64,000 nt of DNA from Candidatus Aalborgiella aggregata (GTDB lineage Bacteria > Pseudomonadota > Gammaproteobacteria > Burkholderiales > Burkholderiaceae_C): the NCBI GenBank assembly GCA_016705065.1, contig JADIYY010000003.1, positions 558,001-622,000 of the forward strand, read 5' to 3'. Below, in pieces: positions 17,373 to 26,580 of this stretch. The notes beneath the pieces were generated by a model. It searched no databases, was not told where the DNA came from, and was given only the letters and a program-made list of their open reading frames with translations. The position numbers were made by a program, and so were the translations under genes. The first letter of the stretch is position 1. Every line of letters begins with the position of its first letter.

Positions 17373-18497
17373 ATGAATTTTGATTTCACAGATGAACAAG
17401 AACAGTTGCGCGATGCTGTGCGCAAATGGGTTGATAAAAGCTACACCTTTGAAAGACGTCGTGGCATTGAAGCTGCCGGCGGGTTTTCCAAAGAGGCATT
17501 TGAGGAGTTGAACGCCTTGGGTTTGGGCGGCCTCATCATTGATGAAGCCTTTGATGGACTGGGTATGGGGCCGGTTGAAGCGATGGTTGTCATGGAAGAG
17601 TTGGGGCGCGGCATTGTGTTAGAACCCTATACGCAAACCTTGATTGCCAGCGGCATCTTGACGAATTATGCGTCTGATGACATCAAAAAAGAATGGCTGC
17701 CCAAGATAGCCAGCTCTGAAGCTTTTGTGGTGCTGGCCTATCAAGAGCGATCTGCGCGTTATCGTCTCGAACAATGTGCGGCTCAAGCATCAAAATCGAC
17801 TGCAACCGGCGGTTCATATGCCTTGAATGCTATAAAAAGCGTAGTACCAGCGGGTGACCAAGCCAGCGCTTGGATTGTGCCAGCGATATTAGATGGACAC
17901 ATGGCATTGTTCTTGGTGGACAGCGATGCAAAGGGTGTAAATGTAGTGGCCTATAGCACACAAAATGGCGGCCGTGCAGCCGAGTTGAGCATGACCAACA
18001 CGCCGGCCGTTTTGTTAACCAAAGACGGATTGTCGGCGCTTGAATGGGGTGTTGACATCGGTATAGCGGCAACTTGTGCTGAAGCTGTGGGTGCAATGGA
18101 TAAATTTGTAGCGCTCACAGTTGAATACATGAACACACGCAAGCAGTTCGGTGTCAACATCAGTAGTTTCCAGGCGCTAAGGCATCGGATGGCGGATGTC
18201 AAAATGCAGTTAGAACTGGCCAGATCAATGAGCTACTACGCCACTTTGAAAGTGAATGCACCAGCTGCTGAACGCCGTGCGGCGATGGCAAGAGCCAAAT
18301 ACCAATTGGGTTTGTCCATGCGATTTGTAGGGCAACAAGCTGTGCAATTGCATGGCGGAATTGGGGTGACAGATGAGTATGCAGGCAGCCACTACTTTAA
18401 GCATTTAACCCAATTGGAAATGACTTTTGGCGACACCTTGCACCATCTGGCACTGGTTTCCAACAACATGCAAGAAACAGCCGGTGTGTTTGCTTAG
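17373..18497 (+). CDS. Acyl-CoA dehydrogenase family protein, small-subunit type
   Basis: The protein has 374 residues, beginning MNFDFTDEQEQLRDAVRKW. The N-terminal helical domain, middle beta domain and C-terminal domain are all present (RKQFGVNISSFQALRHRMADV; VQLHGGIGVTDEY). The middle domain lacks the usual flavin-loop WIT motif, as in partner subunits. It follows another acyl-CoA dehydrogenase by 73 bp, so a heteromeric enzyme acting on a dicarboxyl- or modified acyl-CoA is plausible. No ligase or thiolase adjoins to fix the pathway. AAAGG lies before the ATG. Confidence 0.85.
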   Translation: MNFDFTDEQEQLRDAVRKWVDKSYTFERRRGIEAAGGFSKEAFEELNALGLGGLIIDEAFDGLGMGPVEAMVVMEELGRGIVLEPYTQTLIASGILTNYASDDIKKEWLPKIASSEAFVVLAYQERSARYRLEQCAAQASKSTATGGSYALNAIKSVVPAGDQASAWIVPAILDGHMALFLVDSDAKGVNVVAYSTQNGGRAAELSMTNTPAVLLTKDGLSALEWGVDIGIAATCAEAVGAMDKFVALTVEYMNTRKQFGVNISSFQALRHRMADVKMQLELARSMSYYATLKVNAPAAERRAAMARAKYQLGLSMRFVGQQAVQLHGGIGVTDEYAGSHYFKHLTQLEMTFGDTLHHLALVSNNMQETAGVFA

Positions 18498-18510
18498 TTG
18501 CAAACGAAAA

Positions 18511-20139
18511 TTAAGTCTTTTTGCGTGTGGGTGGCAAGGTAAACGATTCGAAATCGATGAGATTGTCTTTTTTTGACGAGGCCGAGGCTGGCTTCGCAAA
18601 AGTATCACTCACTTGCGCTTCAGCTTCTTTCAACAAAACATCCGCTTGTTTCTCGGCTTTTGGGTTGTGAAGCGGTGATTTTTTAAAGAGCAAATCGACA
18701 TCAATTGGATCTGTACGAGGCGCAGCAACTGGTGTGCTGGGCTGTGCGAGAGTTGTGTTTTCTATTGAACTTGAGCTGCGATCAGTTGAGACGCTTTCAT
18801 CTGCTCTAGACTGCTCATTGCTGCTTGTTGCTTGAATTTTTTTCTTCGACGTGGCGCGCGGTTTGCGTGGTTTTGGAGCAGTTGGTGGCGATTTTTCTGC
18901 TCGTGGCTTGGAAAGCCTTGTCCGCGAATTTGCGGTAGCTTCGTGTTTTTTGATGACAAGAGGAGCTGTTTCTACAAATTCTTCTTCTGGACTATTTGGA
19001 TCATCACCCTCAATGGTTTGTTGTGACAAAGGCAATGGTGGCATAGCTCTGGCCTCTTCGCCCAGCCATGCATAGCCCGCTTGACTGGCTTTTCGATTTT
19101 TAAACCACAGCCATGCGACAGCAACGAGTGCCAATGCGAGCAAAGCGCCTAAAGCATAAACCAATGAGTTTGTATATGTGTGCTGCTCTGCCACTCGCAA
19201 TTTCGCACTCAAATCTAAATTGTTTTGGTTTTGGGCAGCCAGCTGTACGGTCGTATCTTGCAACTTCATGGCATCAGCGGCCAGATCTTCGGTCTTGGCA
19301 TTGAGGGCATGCCAAATGGCTCGGGCCTGTGCCATAGATTGCGCATGTTCGAGGGTTTCTTCTGCATCGCTGGATTTGCTGGATGCCAGCAAATCTGTGG
19401 TGAGCTTCAGAATGATTTGATTTTCAGCTAATAGCGGCGCATTTTCTAATATCAGGCGTGGAGAGCCATTAGTTTTGGCTGTGCTGGGCTGTAATTCTTT
19501 GGCGCTTTTCAAATTGCTTTGGAGCGGGACTTTCTTCGATGCGAAGGGCCTTTTCGCTATTGCCATATTGACCACTTCGGTAGGCGCAGTTAGTTTGCGC
19601 TGACTCGCTGAACCGATTGTTGCACGCGTAGTTTGTGTGCCAGTCGTTTGGACATCCGGGCTTTGAGTCAAAGTCCGCTTAACAGTTTCGGCCTCTTTGA
19701 TACCAACTGTAGTTACAGCACCTGCGGTATCTGCATTTCTGATGTTTGGTGTAAGATTGGACGAGAACTCGGTCAAAAACTCATACGTGCGCATGATTTT
19801 TGGACCACATGTGTTGTGAAGAACCAATTTGGCCCATGGTTCTGTGACCGAAGTCGTCGATCTAACTCGCACCACATAATGAAGTGGCTTATCGGTTGGC
19901 TTGACATCGATTTCCAAACGATTCATGTCAAATCGGTTGCCGCCTTGGTAAACCTCTGCCGCAAAACACGTTGTCACATCTTCTGGTATTGTGTCAAATT
20001 GTGCTGGAATTGTTACATCCAAGACCCTGTCAAAGACAATGCTGGTGTTGAAATGTGATCCGAGCGATGCCGTCAAACTACTCGTACTGATTAGTAATAA
20101 GGTAAGCGCAATCGATACCCGCTTGTTGCTCGATTTCAT
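18511..20139 (-). CDS. Single-pass membrane protein with FimV-like N-terminal region
   Basis: The protein has 542 residues. A signal-like N-terminus is followed by a periplasmic beta-type segment LGSHFNTSIVFDRVLDVTIP, which recalls the FimV/HubP start where the chain describes its first strand. Then come a Thr/Ala-rich stretch, a coiled-coil region (about residues 245-320), one transmembrane helix (about 326-346, YALGALLALALVAVAWLWF) and a Lys/Pro-rich basic cytoplasmic tail (PKPRKPRATSKKK). FimV-type proteins organise the cell pole and type IV pili. No LysM motif is evident, so the relation to FimV is tentative. Confidence 0.5.
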   Translation of the reverse strand: MKSSNKRVSIALTLLLISTSSLTASLGSHFNTSIVFDRVLDVTIPAQFDTIPEDVTTCFAAEVYQGGNRFDMNRLEIDVKPTDKPLHYVVRVRSTTSVTEPWAKLVLHNTCGPKIMRTYEFLTEFSSNLTPNIRNADTAGAVTTVGIKEAETVKRTLTQSPDVQTTGTQTTRATIGSASQRKLTAPTEVVNMAIAKRPFASKKVPLQSNLKSAKELQPSTAKTNGSPRLILENAPLLAENQIILKLTTDLLASSKSSDAEETLEHAQSMAQARAIWHALNAKTEDLAADAMKLQDTTVQLAAQNQNNLDLSAKLRVAEQHTYTNSLVYALGALLALALVAVAWLWFKNRKASQAGYAWLGEEARAMPPLPLSQQTIEGDDPNSPEEEFVETAPLVIKKHEATANSRTRLSKPRAEKSPPTAPKPRKPRATSKKKIQATSSNEQSRADESVSTDRSSSSIENTTLAQPSTPVAAPRTDPIDVDLLFKKSPLHNPKAEKQADVLLKEAEAQVSDTFAKPASASSKKDNLIDFESFTLPPTRKKT

Positions 20140-20169
20140 ATGGACACAATTGTAATCCGCTAAACTGAA

Positions 20170-20949
20170 TTAAGCCAAAATACCAAATACAGCTGGCAAG
20201 GATATGGGCAGTTCAGCGTGATTTTGACGCCACAAAGCAACCTTTTTGCTGCAGGTCGTAGCCTCATTCAATGTCAGCCCCAAACTTAAAGACAAATGTG
20301 TTTGGGGATTCAAGTTTTGCAACAAGACCTTTAACAAAGCCGCATTGCGGTAGGGTGTCTCAATAAAAAGCTGCGTTTGGTGTGTTTGGCGTGAAAGGGT
20401 TTCGAGCTCTTTGATGCGTTTGCTGCGTGGTTCTGCGTCTTGCGGCAGGTAGCCTATAAAAGCGAAATTTTGACCATTGAGTCCGCTGGCTGCCAGCGCA
20501 AGCATGAGCGATATGGGACCTACCAGCGGTATGACGTCAATTCCCAGTGTATGCGCAGCTCGCACAACCGATGAACCAGGGTCTGCAATAGCAGGCATCC
20601 CGGCTTCTGAAATCAAACCAATATCAGACCCAGCCTTGGCTGATTGGAGCAATGGCTTGGCATCAAAGCCTTCGCCTAAAGACCCGGCATGGTCACCTTT
20701 TTTATGTACTTCTCTTGGCAATTCTTGAATGCTGAGTGACTGCAAAGGCTGGCTCAATGGGCAGATGTCGTTCACTCGTTTGAGAAATGCGCGTGTCGTT
20801 TTGGCATTCTCACAAACCCAATGCTGAATGTTGGCAGCTGTTTGCAATGTGGCCATTGGCAATGAGTCCGTGATGTTTTGCTGCACATCGCAACCAAAAT
20901 CAAGCGGTGCAGGCACTAAAAATAGACGCCCTTTTTGGGTTGCAGTCAT
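20170..20949 (-). CDS. SAM-dependent methyltransferase of the tetrapyrrole methylase (RsmI-like) superfamily
   Basis: The protein has 259 residues. GRLFLVPAPLDFG replaces the usual VPTPIGNL start of RsmI. IGLISEAGMPAIADPGSSVVRAAHTLGI and IPLVGPISLMLALAASGL are the conserved core, and LFIETPYRN is the later strand. In Burkholderiales this protein is distinct from true RsmI, the 16S rRNA C1402 2'-O-methyltransferase. The substrate is unknown. It overlaps the maf gene by 4 bp (ATGA), so they are translationally coupled. Confidence 0.8.
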   Translation of the reverse strand: MTATQKGRLFLVPAPLDFGCDVQQNITDSLPMATLQTAANIQHWVCENAKTTRAFLKRVNDICPLSQPLQSLSIQELPREVHKKGDHAGSLGEGFDAKPLLQSAKAGSDIGLISEAGMPAIADPGSSVVRAAHTLGIDVIPLVGPISLMLALAASGLNGQNFAFIGYLPQDAEPRSKRIKELETLSRQTHQTQLFIETPYRNAALLKVLLQNLNPQTHLSLSLGLTLNEATTCSKKVALWRQNHAELPISLPAVFGILA

Positions 20950-21530
20950 AGAATTTTTACGCCTGCAGCGCGCAATAGATTGCAGGTCCGTATCAGTGGC
21001 AATCCAACCAAGGCAGTGGGGTCGTCGTTGGCTATGCTCTCTAACAATGCAATACCCAGTCCTTCGCTTTTAGCGCTACCGGCGCAGTCATACGGCTTCT
21101 CTGCGTGCAAATACGCTGCAATTTCTGCATCGCTGAGCACACGAAATTGGACGCGCACACTGGCTAAATCAGCTTGTTCAAATCCGGAGTCAAGACAAAC
21201 TACGGCCAAAGCAGTTTGAAAAACTATTGTTTGACCACTCATTTGGCGCAGTTGCACCATAGCGCGCTCAAAATTGCCCGGTTTCCCAAGGCTCATGCCA
21301 TTCAGGTCTGCAACTTGGTCCGAGCCTATGACGACCGCATTGGGATTTTTTTCAGCCACAGCTTTGGCTTTGGCCAATGCCAGACGTTGTGCCAGCTGCA
21401 ATGGTCTTTCACCGGTATGAGGTGTTTCATCCACCTCGGGCGACTGGACGCTAAAAGGAATTCTTAATCGCGACAAGAGTTCGCGGCGATAGGGTGATGT
21501 GGATCCTAAAATTAAAGATCTGGTTTGCAT
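20946..21530 (-). CDS. Maf-family nucleotide pyrophosphatase (YceF-like)
   Basis: The protein has 194 residues. LILGSTSPYRRELLSRL is the Maf N-terminal signature, PEVDE carries the acidic pair, and VIGSDQVADLNG and KPYDCAGSAKSEGLG follow. Family members hydrolyse non-canonical or modified nucleoside triphosphates; this one looks like the YceF branch. It is divergent from yceD, as is common near rpmF in proteobacteria, and co-transcribed with the methyltransferase that follows. Confidence 0.9.
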   Translation of the reverse strand: MQTRSLILGSTSPYRRELLSRLRIPFSVQSPEVDETPHTGERPLQLAQRLALAKAKAVAEKNPNAVVIGSDQVADLNGMSLGKPGNFERAMVQLRQMSGQTIVFQTALAVVCLDSGFEQADLASVRVQFRVLSDAEIAAYLHAEKPYDCAGSAKSEGLGIALLESIANDDPTALVGLPLIRTCNLLRAAGVKIL

Positions 21531-21568
21531 AGATAAAGGAGGATGTAGATGACACTATTTTCGCATTG

Positions 21569-21582
21569 GCAAGTACACTTGC
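21569..21582. promoter_or_regulatory. Small dyad upstream of yceD
   Basis: GCAAGT-AC-ACTTGC is a perfect 6-bp inverted repeat in the 112 bp maf-yceD gap, near the likely yceD promoter. It could be an operator for the fatty-acid operon, but this is only a guess from position. Confidence 0.3.
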
Positions 21583-21642
21583 GGGACAATAAAGCTTAGA
21601 CAAATTGAAAATAAAGTTGAATTAAATGCTGAAATACATGAT

Positions 21643-22218
21643 ATGCCTATGAAAGATGTGAGTTTAAATTTTCGTGCCGACCGCTTGGATGTTGCTGGAT
21701 TAGCGCGTGTAGGTGGCATCATCAAAGGCAAAACTGCGCTACAAAAATACGAGCGTTTGATGCAGGATTCTTGCCGTCAGGAGGCAGATTTGGGTGATGA
21801 ATTTGCAGTGAATTGGCAAGCAAAAGGTGAACTCAGGAACATGGCCGGTAACACAGCGCAAACATGGCTGCATTTGCAAGCAGATGCCAAAATCCCTCAA
21901 ATTTGTCAGCGGTGCTTGGCTGAGGTGGACACAAAGCTAGACGTTGATCGCTCGTACCGCTTTGTTGCAGACGAGGCCACAGCATCGGCTTTGGATGATT
22001 CGTGTGAGGAAGATTTGCTGGTCTTATCTCGAGAATTTAATCTTTCAGAACTGATTGAGGACGAATTGTTGATGGCATTGCCCTTGGTACCTATGCATGA
22101 AATTTGCCCAGAGCAACCCAAAATGGCGGTCATCGATGCAGACTTTGAGCAACAATTGCAGGAAAAACCCAATCCATTTGCCGCACTTGAGGCGCTTAAA
22201 AGTAAAAAACAGCCATAA
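21643..22218 (+). CDS. yceD: YceD family protein (DUF177, 23S rRNA accumulation)
   Basis: The protein has 191 residues. It carries the DUF177 core: ICQRCLAEVDTKLDVDRSYRFV, the conserved Cys pair, the acidic DDSCEEDLLVLSREFNLSELIEDELLMALPLVPMHEIC region (read by position) and a C-terminal NPFAALEALK motif. In E. coli YceD affects 23S rRNA levels; the mechanism is unknown. It stands before rpmF, as in most proteobacteria. Confidence 0.9.
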   Translation: MPMKDVSLNFRADRLDVAGLARVGGIIKGKTALQKYERLMQDSCRQEADLGDEFAVNWQAKGELRNMAGNTAQTWLHLQADAKIPQICQRCLAEVDTKLDVDRSYRFVADEATASALDDSCEEDLLVLSREFNLSELIEDELLMALPLVPMHEICPEQPKMAVIDADFEQQLQEKPNPFAALEALKSKKQP

Positions 22219-22232
22219 AACCAGCTTTGCGC

Positions 22233-22260
22233 TATAATGGAAGGCTTCACGCTTTTTTAG
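22233..22260 (+). promoter_or_regulatory. Predicted rpmF promoter -10 and leader hairpin
   Basis: TATAAT lies at 22233-22238, 15 bp after the yceD stop; no good -35 is evident. A CACGC-loop-GCGTG hairpin (22248-22264) follows in the presumed leader. It lacks a downstream T-run, so it is not an obvious terminator. Confidence 0.4.
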
Positions 22261-22304
22261 CGTGCGTTCGCATTTAAGTTCAGTATTGAAAACAAGGAGC
22301 CATC

Positions 22305-22493
22305 ATGGCTGTTCAACAAAACAAGAAATCACCGTCAAAGCGCGGTATGCACCGTTCGCACAATGCGCTTAACGTGCCAGGTATTGCTGTAGAGCCAACC
22401 ACTGGCGAAACGCATTTGCGTCACCACATCAGCCCTAATGGCTTTTACCGTGGCCGCCAAGTGCTCAAAAACAAAGCGGATACTGCTGAATAA
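22305..22493 (+). CDS. rpmF: 50S ribosomal protein L32
   Basis: The protein has 62 residues, basic, beginning MAVQQNKKSPSKRGMHRSHN with the family's N-terminal pattern and a C-terminal HHISPNGFYRGRQVL. The four zinc cysteines found in some L32 proteins are absent, so it is the zinc-independent type. AAGGAG precedes the ATG. It leads the plsX-fab genes. Confidence 0.97.
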   Translation: MAVQQNKKSPSKRGMHRSHNALNVPGIAVEPTTGETHLRHHISPNGFYRGRQVLKNKADTAE

Positions 22494-22562
22494 ATTCAGC
22501 CAAAGTCTAGGCGAGCTGTCCGAGCTTGCTGCAAGGCGAGAAAAGCTAAAAGCATAAGCTAA

Positions 22563-23594
22563 ATGATCACGCTCGCCGTAGATTGCATGGGAGGCGACCA
22601 CGGCCCAGCCGTGACATTGGTGGCTTGCCGTCAATTCTTAGACAAACATCATGATGCACATTTACTGATGGTGGGTTTGCCATCAGCTTTGAATGGGTTC
22701 ACGCATCCACGCGCAACTGTTGTTGCTGCAACTGAAGTCGTCGGAATGGATGACCCCCTTGAAGTAGCATTGCGCAAGAAAAAAGACTCTTCACTGCGTG
22801 TTGCTGTCAATCAAGTTAAAACAGGTGCAGCACAAGCGGCGGTATCAGCTGGCAACACTGGCGCATTGATGGCGGTCGCGCGTTATGTGTTGAAAACCAT
22901 GCACGATATTGACAGGCCGGCCATTGCAGGTTGGATTCCCAATGCCAAAGGCGAAGCGACTTTGGTCCTTGATTTGGGTGCCAATGTCGATTGCACGCCT
23001 GAGCATTTATTGCAATTTGCGGTGATGGGTTCGGCTTTGGTTTCCGCATTGAAGGAAAATGAAAGCCCCAGTATCGGCTTGCTGAATATCGGCGAAGAAG
23101 CCATTAAAGGCAGTGAAGTAATCAAGCGAGCAGGAGAGTTGCTGAAATCAGCGTCCGAGGCGGGTGAATTCAATTTCTATGGCAATGTTGAGGGCAACGA
23201 TATCTTCAAGGGCACAGTTGATATTGTGGTCTGCGATGGTTTTGTCGGCAACGTAGCTTTGAAAACGGCCGAAGGTTTGGCGAGCATGTTTGCTAACTTT
23301 TTAAAAGCCGAATTTTCGCGCAATGTATTTACCAAAATTGCGGCTGTATGCGCGTATACAGTCATCAAAGCATTTAAAAGCAGGTTTGATCACCGCCGGC
23401 ACAACGGTGCAGCATTACTGGGTTTGCGTGGATTGGTTTTCAAAAGCCATGGATCGGCCGATGCGTTTGCATTTGAGCATGCTTTGAATCGGGCTTACGA
23501 TGCAGCTGCGCATCAATTGCTTGACCGTGTTGACAAACGCATCACGCATGTTGCCTCGTTGCTGCACATGACTTCCACAAGCGCTGAAAGTTAG
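22563..23594 (+). CDS. plsX: Phosphate acyltransferase PlsX
   Basis: The protein has 343 residues. It starts MITLAVDCMGGDHGP, the family signature, and contains AAVSAGNTGALMA and VCDGFVGNVALKTAEG. It forms acyl-phosphate from acyl-ACP for phosphatidate synthesis. It lies between rpmF and fabH in the standard order. Confidence 0.96.
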   Translation: MITLAVDCMGGDHGPAVTLVACRQFLDKHHDAHLLMVGLPSALNGFTHPRATVVAATEVVGMDDPLEVALRKKKDSSLRVAVNQVKTGAAQAAVSAGNTGALMAVARYVLKTMHDIDRPAIAGWIPNAKGEATLVLDLGANVDCTPEHLLQFAVMGSALVSALKENESPSIGLLNIGEEAIKGSEVIKRAGELLKSASEAGEFNFYGNVEGNDIFKGTVDIVVCDGFVGNVALKTAEGLASMFANFLKAEFSRNVFTKIAAVCAYTVIKAFKSRFDHRRHNGAALLGLRGLVFKSHGSADAFAFEHALNRAYDAAAHQLLDRVDKRITHVASLLHMTSTSAES

Positions 23595-23644
23595 CCGTTT
23601 TGGATTGATGGTTGGTAGACAATAGGTTTGGCATAATCAACGGT

Positions 23645-24670
23645 ATGAATCTTGGTCAACCATCTATAGTGAATCAAACCACCAAACCGTCGCAGCAGCG
23701 TTACGCACGCATCACAGGCACTGGCAGCTATTTGCCCCCTAAGCGCTTGACGAATGCAGATTTGGTTACTGAATTGGCCGCACAAGGCATTGAAACCAGT
23801 GATGACTGGATTGTCGAACGCACTGGCATTCATGCACGGCACTTTGCTGAAGCAGGTGTGATGACCAGCGATTTGGCGTTGATAGCGGCGCAAAATGCGA
23901 TGCAGGCAGCAAAAGTAGATGCATCAGAGATTGACCTCATCATCGTTGCAACGTCAACGCCCGATATGGTTTTTCCTTCTACAGCATGTTTGCTTCAACA
24001 CAAATTGGGCATCGCGGGTGGCGCAGCTTTTGATGTTCAGGCGGTTTGCTCGGGATTTATCTATGCTTTATCGATTGCCGATGCCATGATTCAATCAGGC
24101 GCTGCCACAAAAGCCTTGGTGGTTGGCGCTGAAACGTTCTCAAAAATATTGGATTTCAAAGATCGCACCACTTGCGTGCTGTTTGGCGATGGCGCCGGTG
24201 CAGTGGTGCTGGAAGCATCTGACACACCAGGAATTTTGGCAACAGATTTGCAAGCAGACGGTCAGCATGCATCAATATTGTGTGTGCCAGGCAATGTGGC
24301 TGGCGGGGCTATAGCAGGCTCGGCCTTTCTGACCATGGACGGGCAAGCAGTTTTCAAGCTGGCTGTTGGTGTATTGGCAGAAACAGCCAGAACCACTTTG
24401 GCAAAAGCAGGCAAGACCGAGGCTGATATTGATTGGTTGATTCCACATCAAGCCAATATTCGCATCATGACCAGCACGGCTAAGAAGCTGAAGCTTCCAA
24501 TGGATAAAGTGATTGTGACGGTGGACCAACATGGCAATACTTCAGCGGCTTCCATACCCTTGGCTTTAGACACGGCAGTGCGCAATGGAAAAATTAACAA
24601 AGGGCAAACCATTCTGATGGAAGGCGTGGGCGGAGGATTTACTTGGGGTTCTGTGCTCTTTGAATATTGA
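23645..24670 (+). CDS. fabH: Beta-ketoacyl-ACP synthase III
   Basis: The ATG at 23645 is chosen; an in-frame TTG at 23612 would only add a leader. The protein is about 341 residues with an N-terminal lead of about 18 residues before RITGTGSYLPPKRL. Catalytic Cys lies in FDVQAVCSGFIYAL; His in DWLIPHQANIRI; Asn in DQHGNTSAASIP. It condenses acetyl-CoA with malonyl-ACP to start fatty-acid chains. A dispersed repeat separates it from fabD. Confidence 0.95.
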   Translation: MNLGQPSIVNQTTKPSQQRYARITGTGSYLPPKRLTNADLVTELAAQGIETSDDWIVERTGIHARHFAEAGVMTSDLALIAAQNAMQAAKVDASEIDLIIVATSTPDMVFPSTACLLQHKLGIAGGAAFDVQAVCSGFIYALSIADAMIQSGAATKALVVGAETFSKILDFKDRTTCVLFGDGAGAVVLEASDTPGILATDLQADGQHASILCVPGNVAGGAIAGSAFLTMDGQAVFKLAVGVLAETARTTLAKAGKTEADIDWLIPHQANIRIMTSTAKKLKLPMDKVIVTVDQHGNTSAASIPLALDTAVRNGKINKGQTILMEGVGGGFTWGSVLFEY

Positions 24671-24705
24671 TGGTAACGCGATTTCCAAATCACACGCTCG
24701 TTAAT

Positions 24706-24771
24706 GCTATGAATTTAATAGCATTGTAGGCAATAAACACGCCGGATACTGGCCAATTTCTCATAAATTTT
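24706..24771 (+). repeat. Dispersed palindromic repeat, copy 4 (between fabH and fabD)
   Basis: GCTATGAATTTAATAGC (24706-24722) is followed by AGGCAATAAACACGCCGGAT (24728-24747), then ACTGGCCAATTTCTCATAAATTTTT. It fills most of the 122 bp spacer inside an otherwise tight operon. Confidence 0.87.
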
Positions 24772-24792
24772 TGGACAAACTCAATTTTTAAC

Positions 24793-25749
24793 ATGAAACC
24801 ATTTGCATTTGTATTCCCAGGTCAAGGTTCTCAATCTGTTGGTATGTTGGATGCATGGGGTGACCATGCGGTGGTGGCGCAGACTTTAAAAGAGGCTTCA
24901 GATGCGCTTGGCGAAGATCTGGCGAATCTGATTAAAAACGGACCCAAAGAGGCTTTGGCACTCACCACCAATACGCAACCCGTGATGTTGGTGGCAGCGA
25001 TTGCAGCATACCGTGTTTGGATGGCCGAAGTGGGCATCGCACCTGCGGTAGTGGCTGGTCACTCCTTGGGTGAATACACGGCCTTGGTGGCATCAGGTGC
25101 ATTGACATTGACACAAGCCGTGCCATTGGTGCGGCTACGGGCGCAAGCCATGCAAGACGCTGTACCGGTTGGGCAGGGAGCCATGGCAGCGGTTTTGGGT
25201 TTGGATGCCGCCAAAGTTTCCGCGGTTTGCCAGACTATTTCAGCCGATTTCGCGTCTAAGGGTTCATCGGAATCCGTGCAAGCTGCGAACTTCAATGACC
25301 CTGGTCAAACGGTGATTTCGGGCAGCAAAGCAGCAGTGGATTTGGCTTGTGAGCAAGTGAAAGCAGCGGGTGCCAAGCGCGCCTTGATTTTGCCAGTTTC
25401 AGCCCCCTTTCATTCTTCATTGATGTTGCCAGCGGCGGTGAAATTGAAAGAAGCTTTGAAATCGGTCGTGCTGGCTGCGCCGCAAATTCCTGTTTTGAAC
25501 AACATTGATGTGAGCGTTCAATCAGACGAGGCTGCCATTAAAGATGCGCTTTATCGCCAAGCATTTGGCCCAGTACGCTGGGTTGAAACGGTTTTGGCCA
25601 TGAAGGCACGTGGCATTTCCAATATTGTTGAGTGCGGTCCTGGCAAGGTACTGGCTGGCATGGTCAAACGCATCGATGCAGAGTTAACGGGCACGGCATT
25701 GTTTGACCCTGCAAGTTTGGCCGATGTCAAAGCGGTGTTGCAGAATTAA
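24793..25749 (+). CDS. fabD: Malonyl-CoA:ACP transacylase
   Basis: The protein has 318 residues. FPGQGSQSVGML opens it; the active Ser lies in GHSLGEYTALVASG; the catalytic His in SAPFHSSLM. It moves malonate from CoA to ACP. It follows the repeat downstream of fabH and precedes fabG by 35 bp. Confidence 0.97.
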   Translation: MKPFAFVFPGQGSQSVGMLDAWGDHAVVAQTLKEASDALGEDLANLIKNGPKEALALTTNTQPVMLVAAIAAYRVWMAEVGIAPAVVAGHSLGEYTALVASGALTLTQAVPLVRLRAQAMQDAVPVGQGAMAAVLGLDAAKVSAVCQTISADFASKGSSESVQAANFNDPGQTVISGSKAAVDLACEQVKAAGAKRALILPVSAPFHSSLMLPAAVKLKEALKSVVLAAPQIPVLNNIDVSVQSDEAAIKDALYRQAFGPVRWVETVLAMKARGISNIVECGPGKVLAGMVKRIDAELTGTALFDPASLADVKAVLQN

Positions 25750-25784
25750 AATCGGTTGCCTGAAAAATCAAAAGGAATACAAGC

Positions 25785-26537
25785 ATGTCAGATACCTCAA
25801 CACAAGCACAGCAAGTCGCACTGGTAACAGGCGCATCGCGCGGCATTGGCGCAGCGATTGCACTCACATTGGCACAACAAGGCTACAAAGTCATTGGTAC
25901 AGCAACGACCGATGAGGGAGCTGAACGCATAAGCAAAGCTTTGTCGGCTTTCACGGGCTGTGCTGGCAAAAACCTCAACGTCAATGATGCCGCTGCAGCT
26001 GAAGCCTTGATTGACGCTATTACCAAAGAGCACGGTGGTTTGCATGTTTTGGTGAACAATGCAGGCATTACCCGCGATACCTTGGCCATGCGCATGAAGG
26101 ATGAAGATTGGGATGCCGTCTTAGAAACCAATCTCAAGGCTGTGTTTCGCATGTCACGTGCGGTGATTCGTCCCATGATGAAGCAGCGCTATGGTCGAAT
26201 TATCAGCATTACATCAGTGGTGGGAGCATCAGGCAATGCGGGTCAAGCTAACTACGCGGCAGCCAAAGCCGGCGTTGCCGGTATGACGCGGGCTTTGGCT
26301 CGTGAGTTGGGTAGCCGTAACATCACCGTTAATTGTGTGGCACCCGGATTCATTGAAACAGACATGACGGCGAGTTTGCCTGAAGACCAACAAAAAGCAT
26401 TGCTGAGCCAAATACCTTTGGGCCATTTGGGCAAACCATCGGACATCGCGCACGCCGTGGCCTATTTGGCATCAGCCAACGCAGCCTATGTGACTGGCCA
26501 AGAACTGCATGTCAATGGTGGCATGCACATGGCGTAA
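25785..26537 (+). CDS. fabG: 3-oxoacyl-ACP reductase
   Basis: The protein has 250 residues of the short-chain dehydrogenase family. The NADPH loop is TGASRGIG (about residues 15-22), NNAG lies near residue 92, and the catalytic Ser-Tyr-Lys are in SITSVVG and NYAAAKAG. It reduces 3-ketoacyl-ACP. AAAGGA precedes the ATG. Confidence 0.97.
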   Translation: MSDTSTQAQQVALVTGASRGIGAAIALTLAQQGYKVIGTATTDEGAERISKALSAFTGCAGKNLNVNDAAAAEALIDAITKEHGGLHVLVNNAGITRDTLAMRMKDEDWDAVLETNLKAVFRMSRAVIRPMMKQRYGRIISITSVVGASGNAGQANYAAAKAGVAGMTRALARELGSRNITVNCVAPGFIETDMTASLPEDQQKALLSQIPLGHLGKPSDIAHAVAYLASANAAYVTGQELHVNGGMHMA

Positions 26538-26580
26538 TCTACGCTAAAATACACTTTTTTCACAACCCTAGAGGGAATCC

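Noticed and set aside
17829..17860. GCTATAAAAAGCGTAGTACCAG inside the second acyl-CoA dehydrogenase as another repeat copy (read by position)
   Set aside because: The right hairpin arm and the tail do not match, and the encoded residues are those expected for the family at this point.
19633..20058. 141-codon open frame opposite the FimV-like gene
   Set aside because: No family pattern, no ribosome site; the opposite strand has signal peptide, coiled coil and membrane helix.
22248..22264. CACGC-TTTTTTA-GCGTG as a terminator after yceD
   Set aside because: The T residues are in the loop and not after the stem; more likely part of the rpmF leader.
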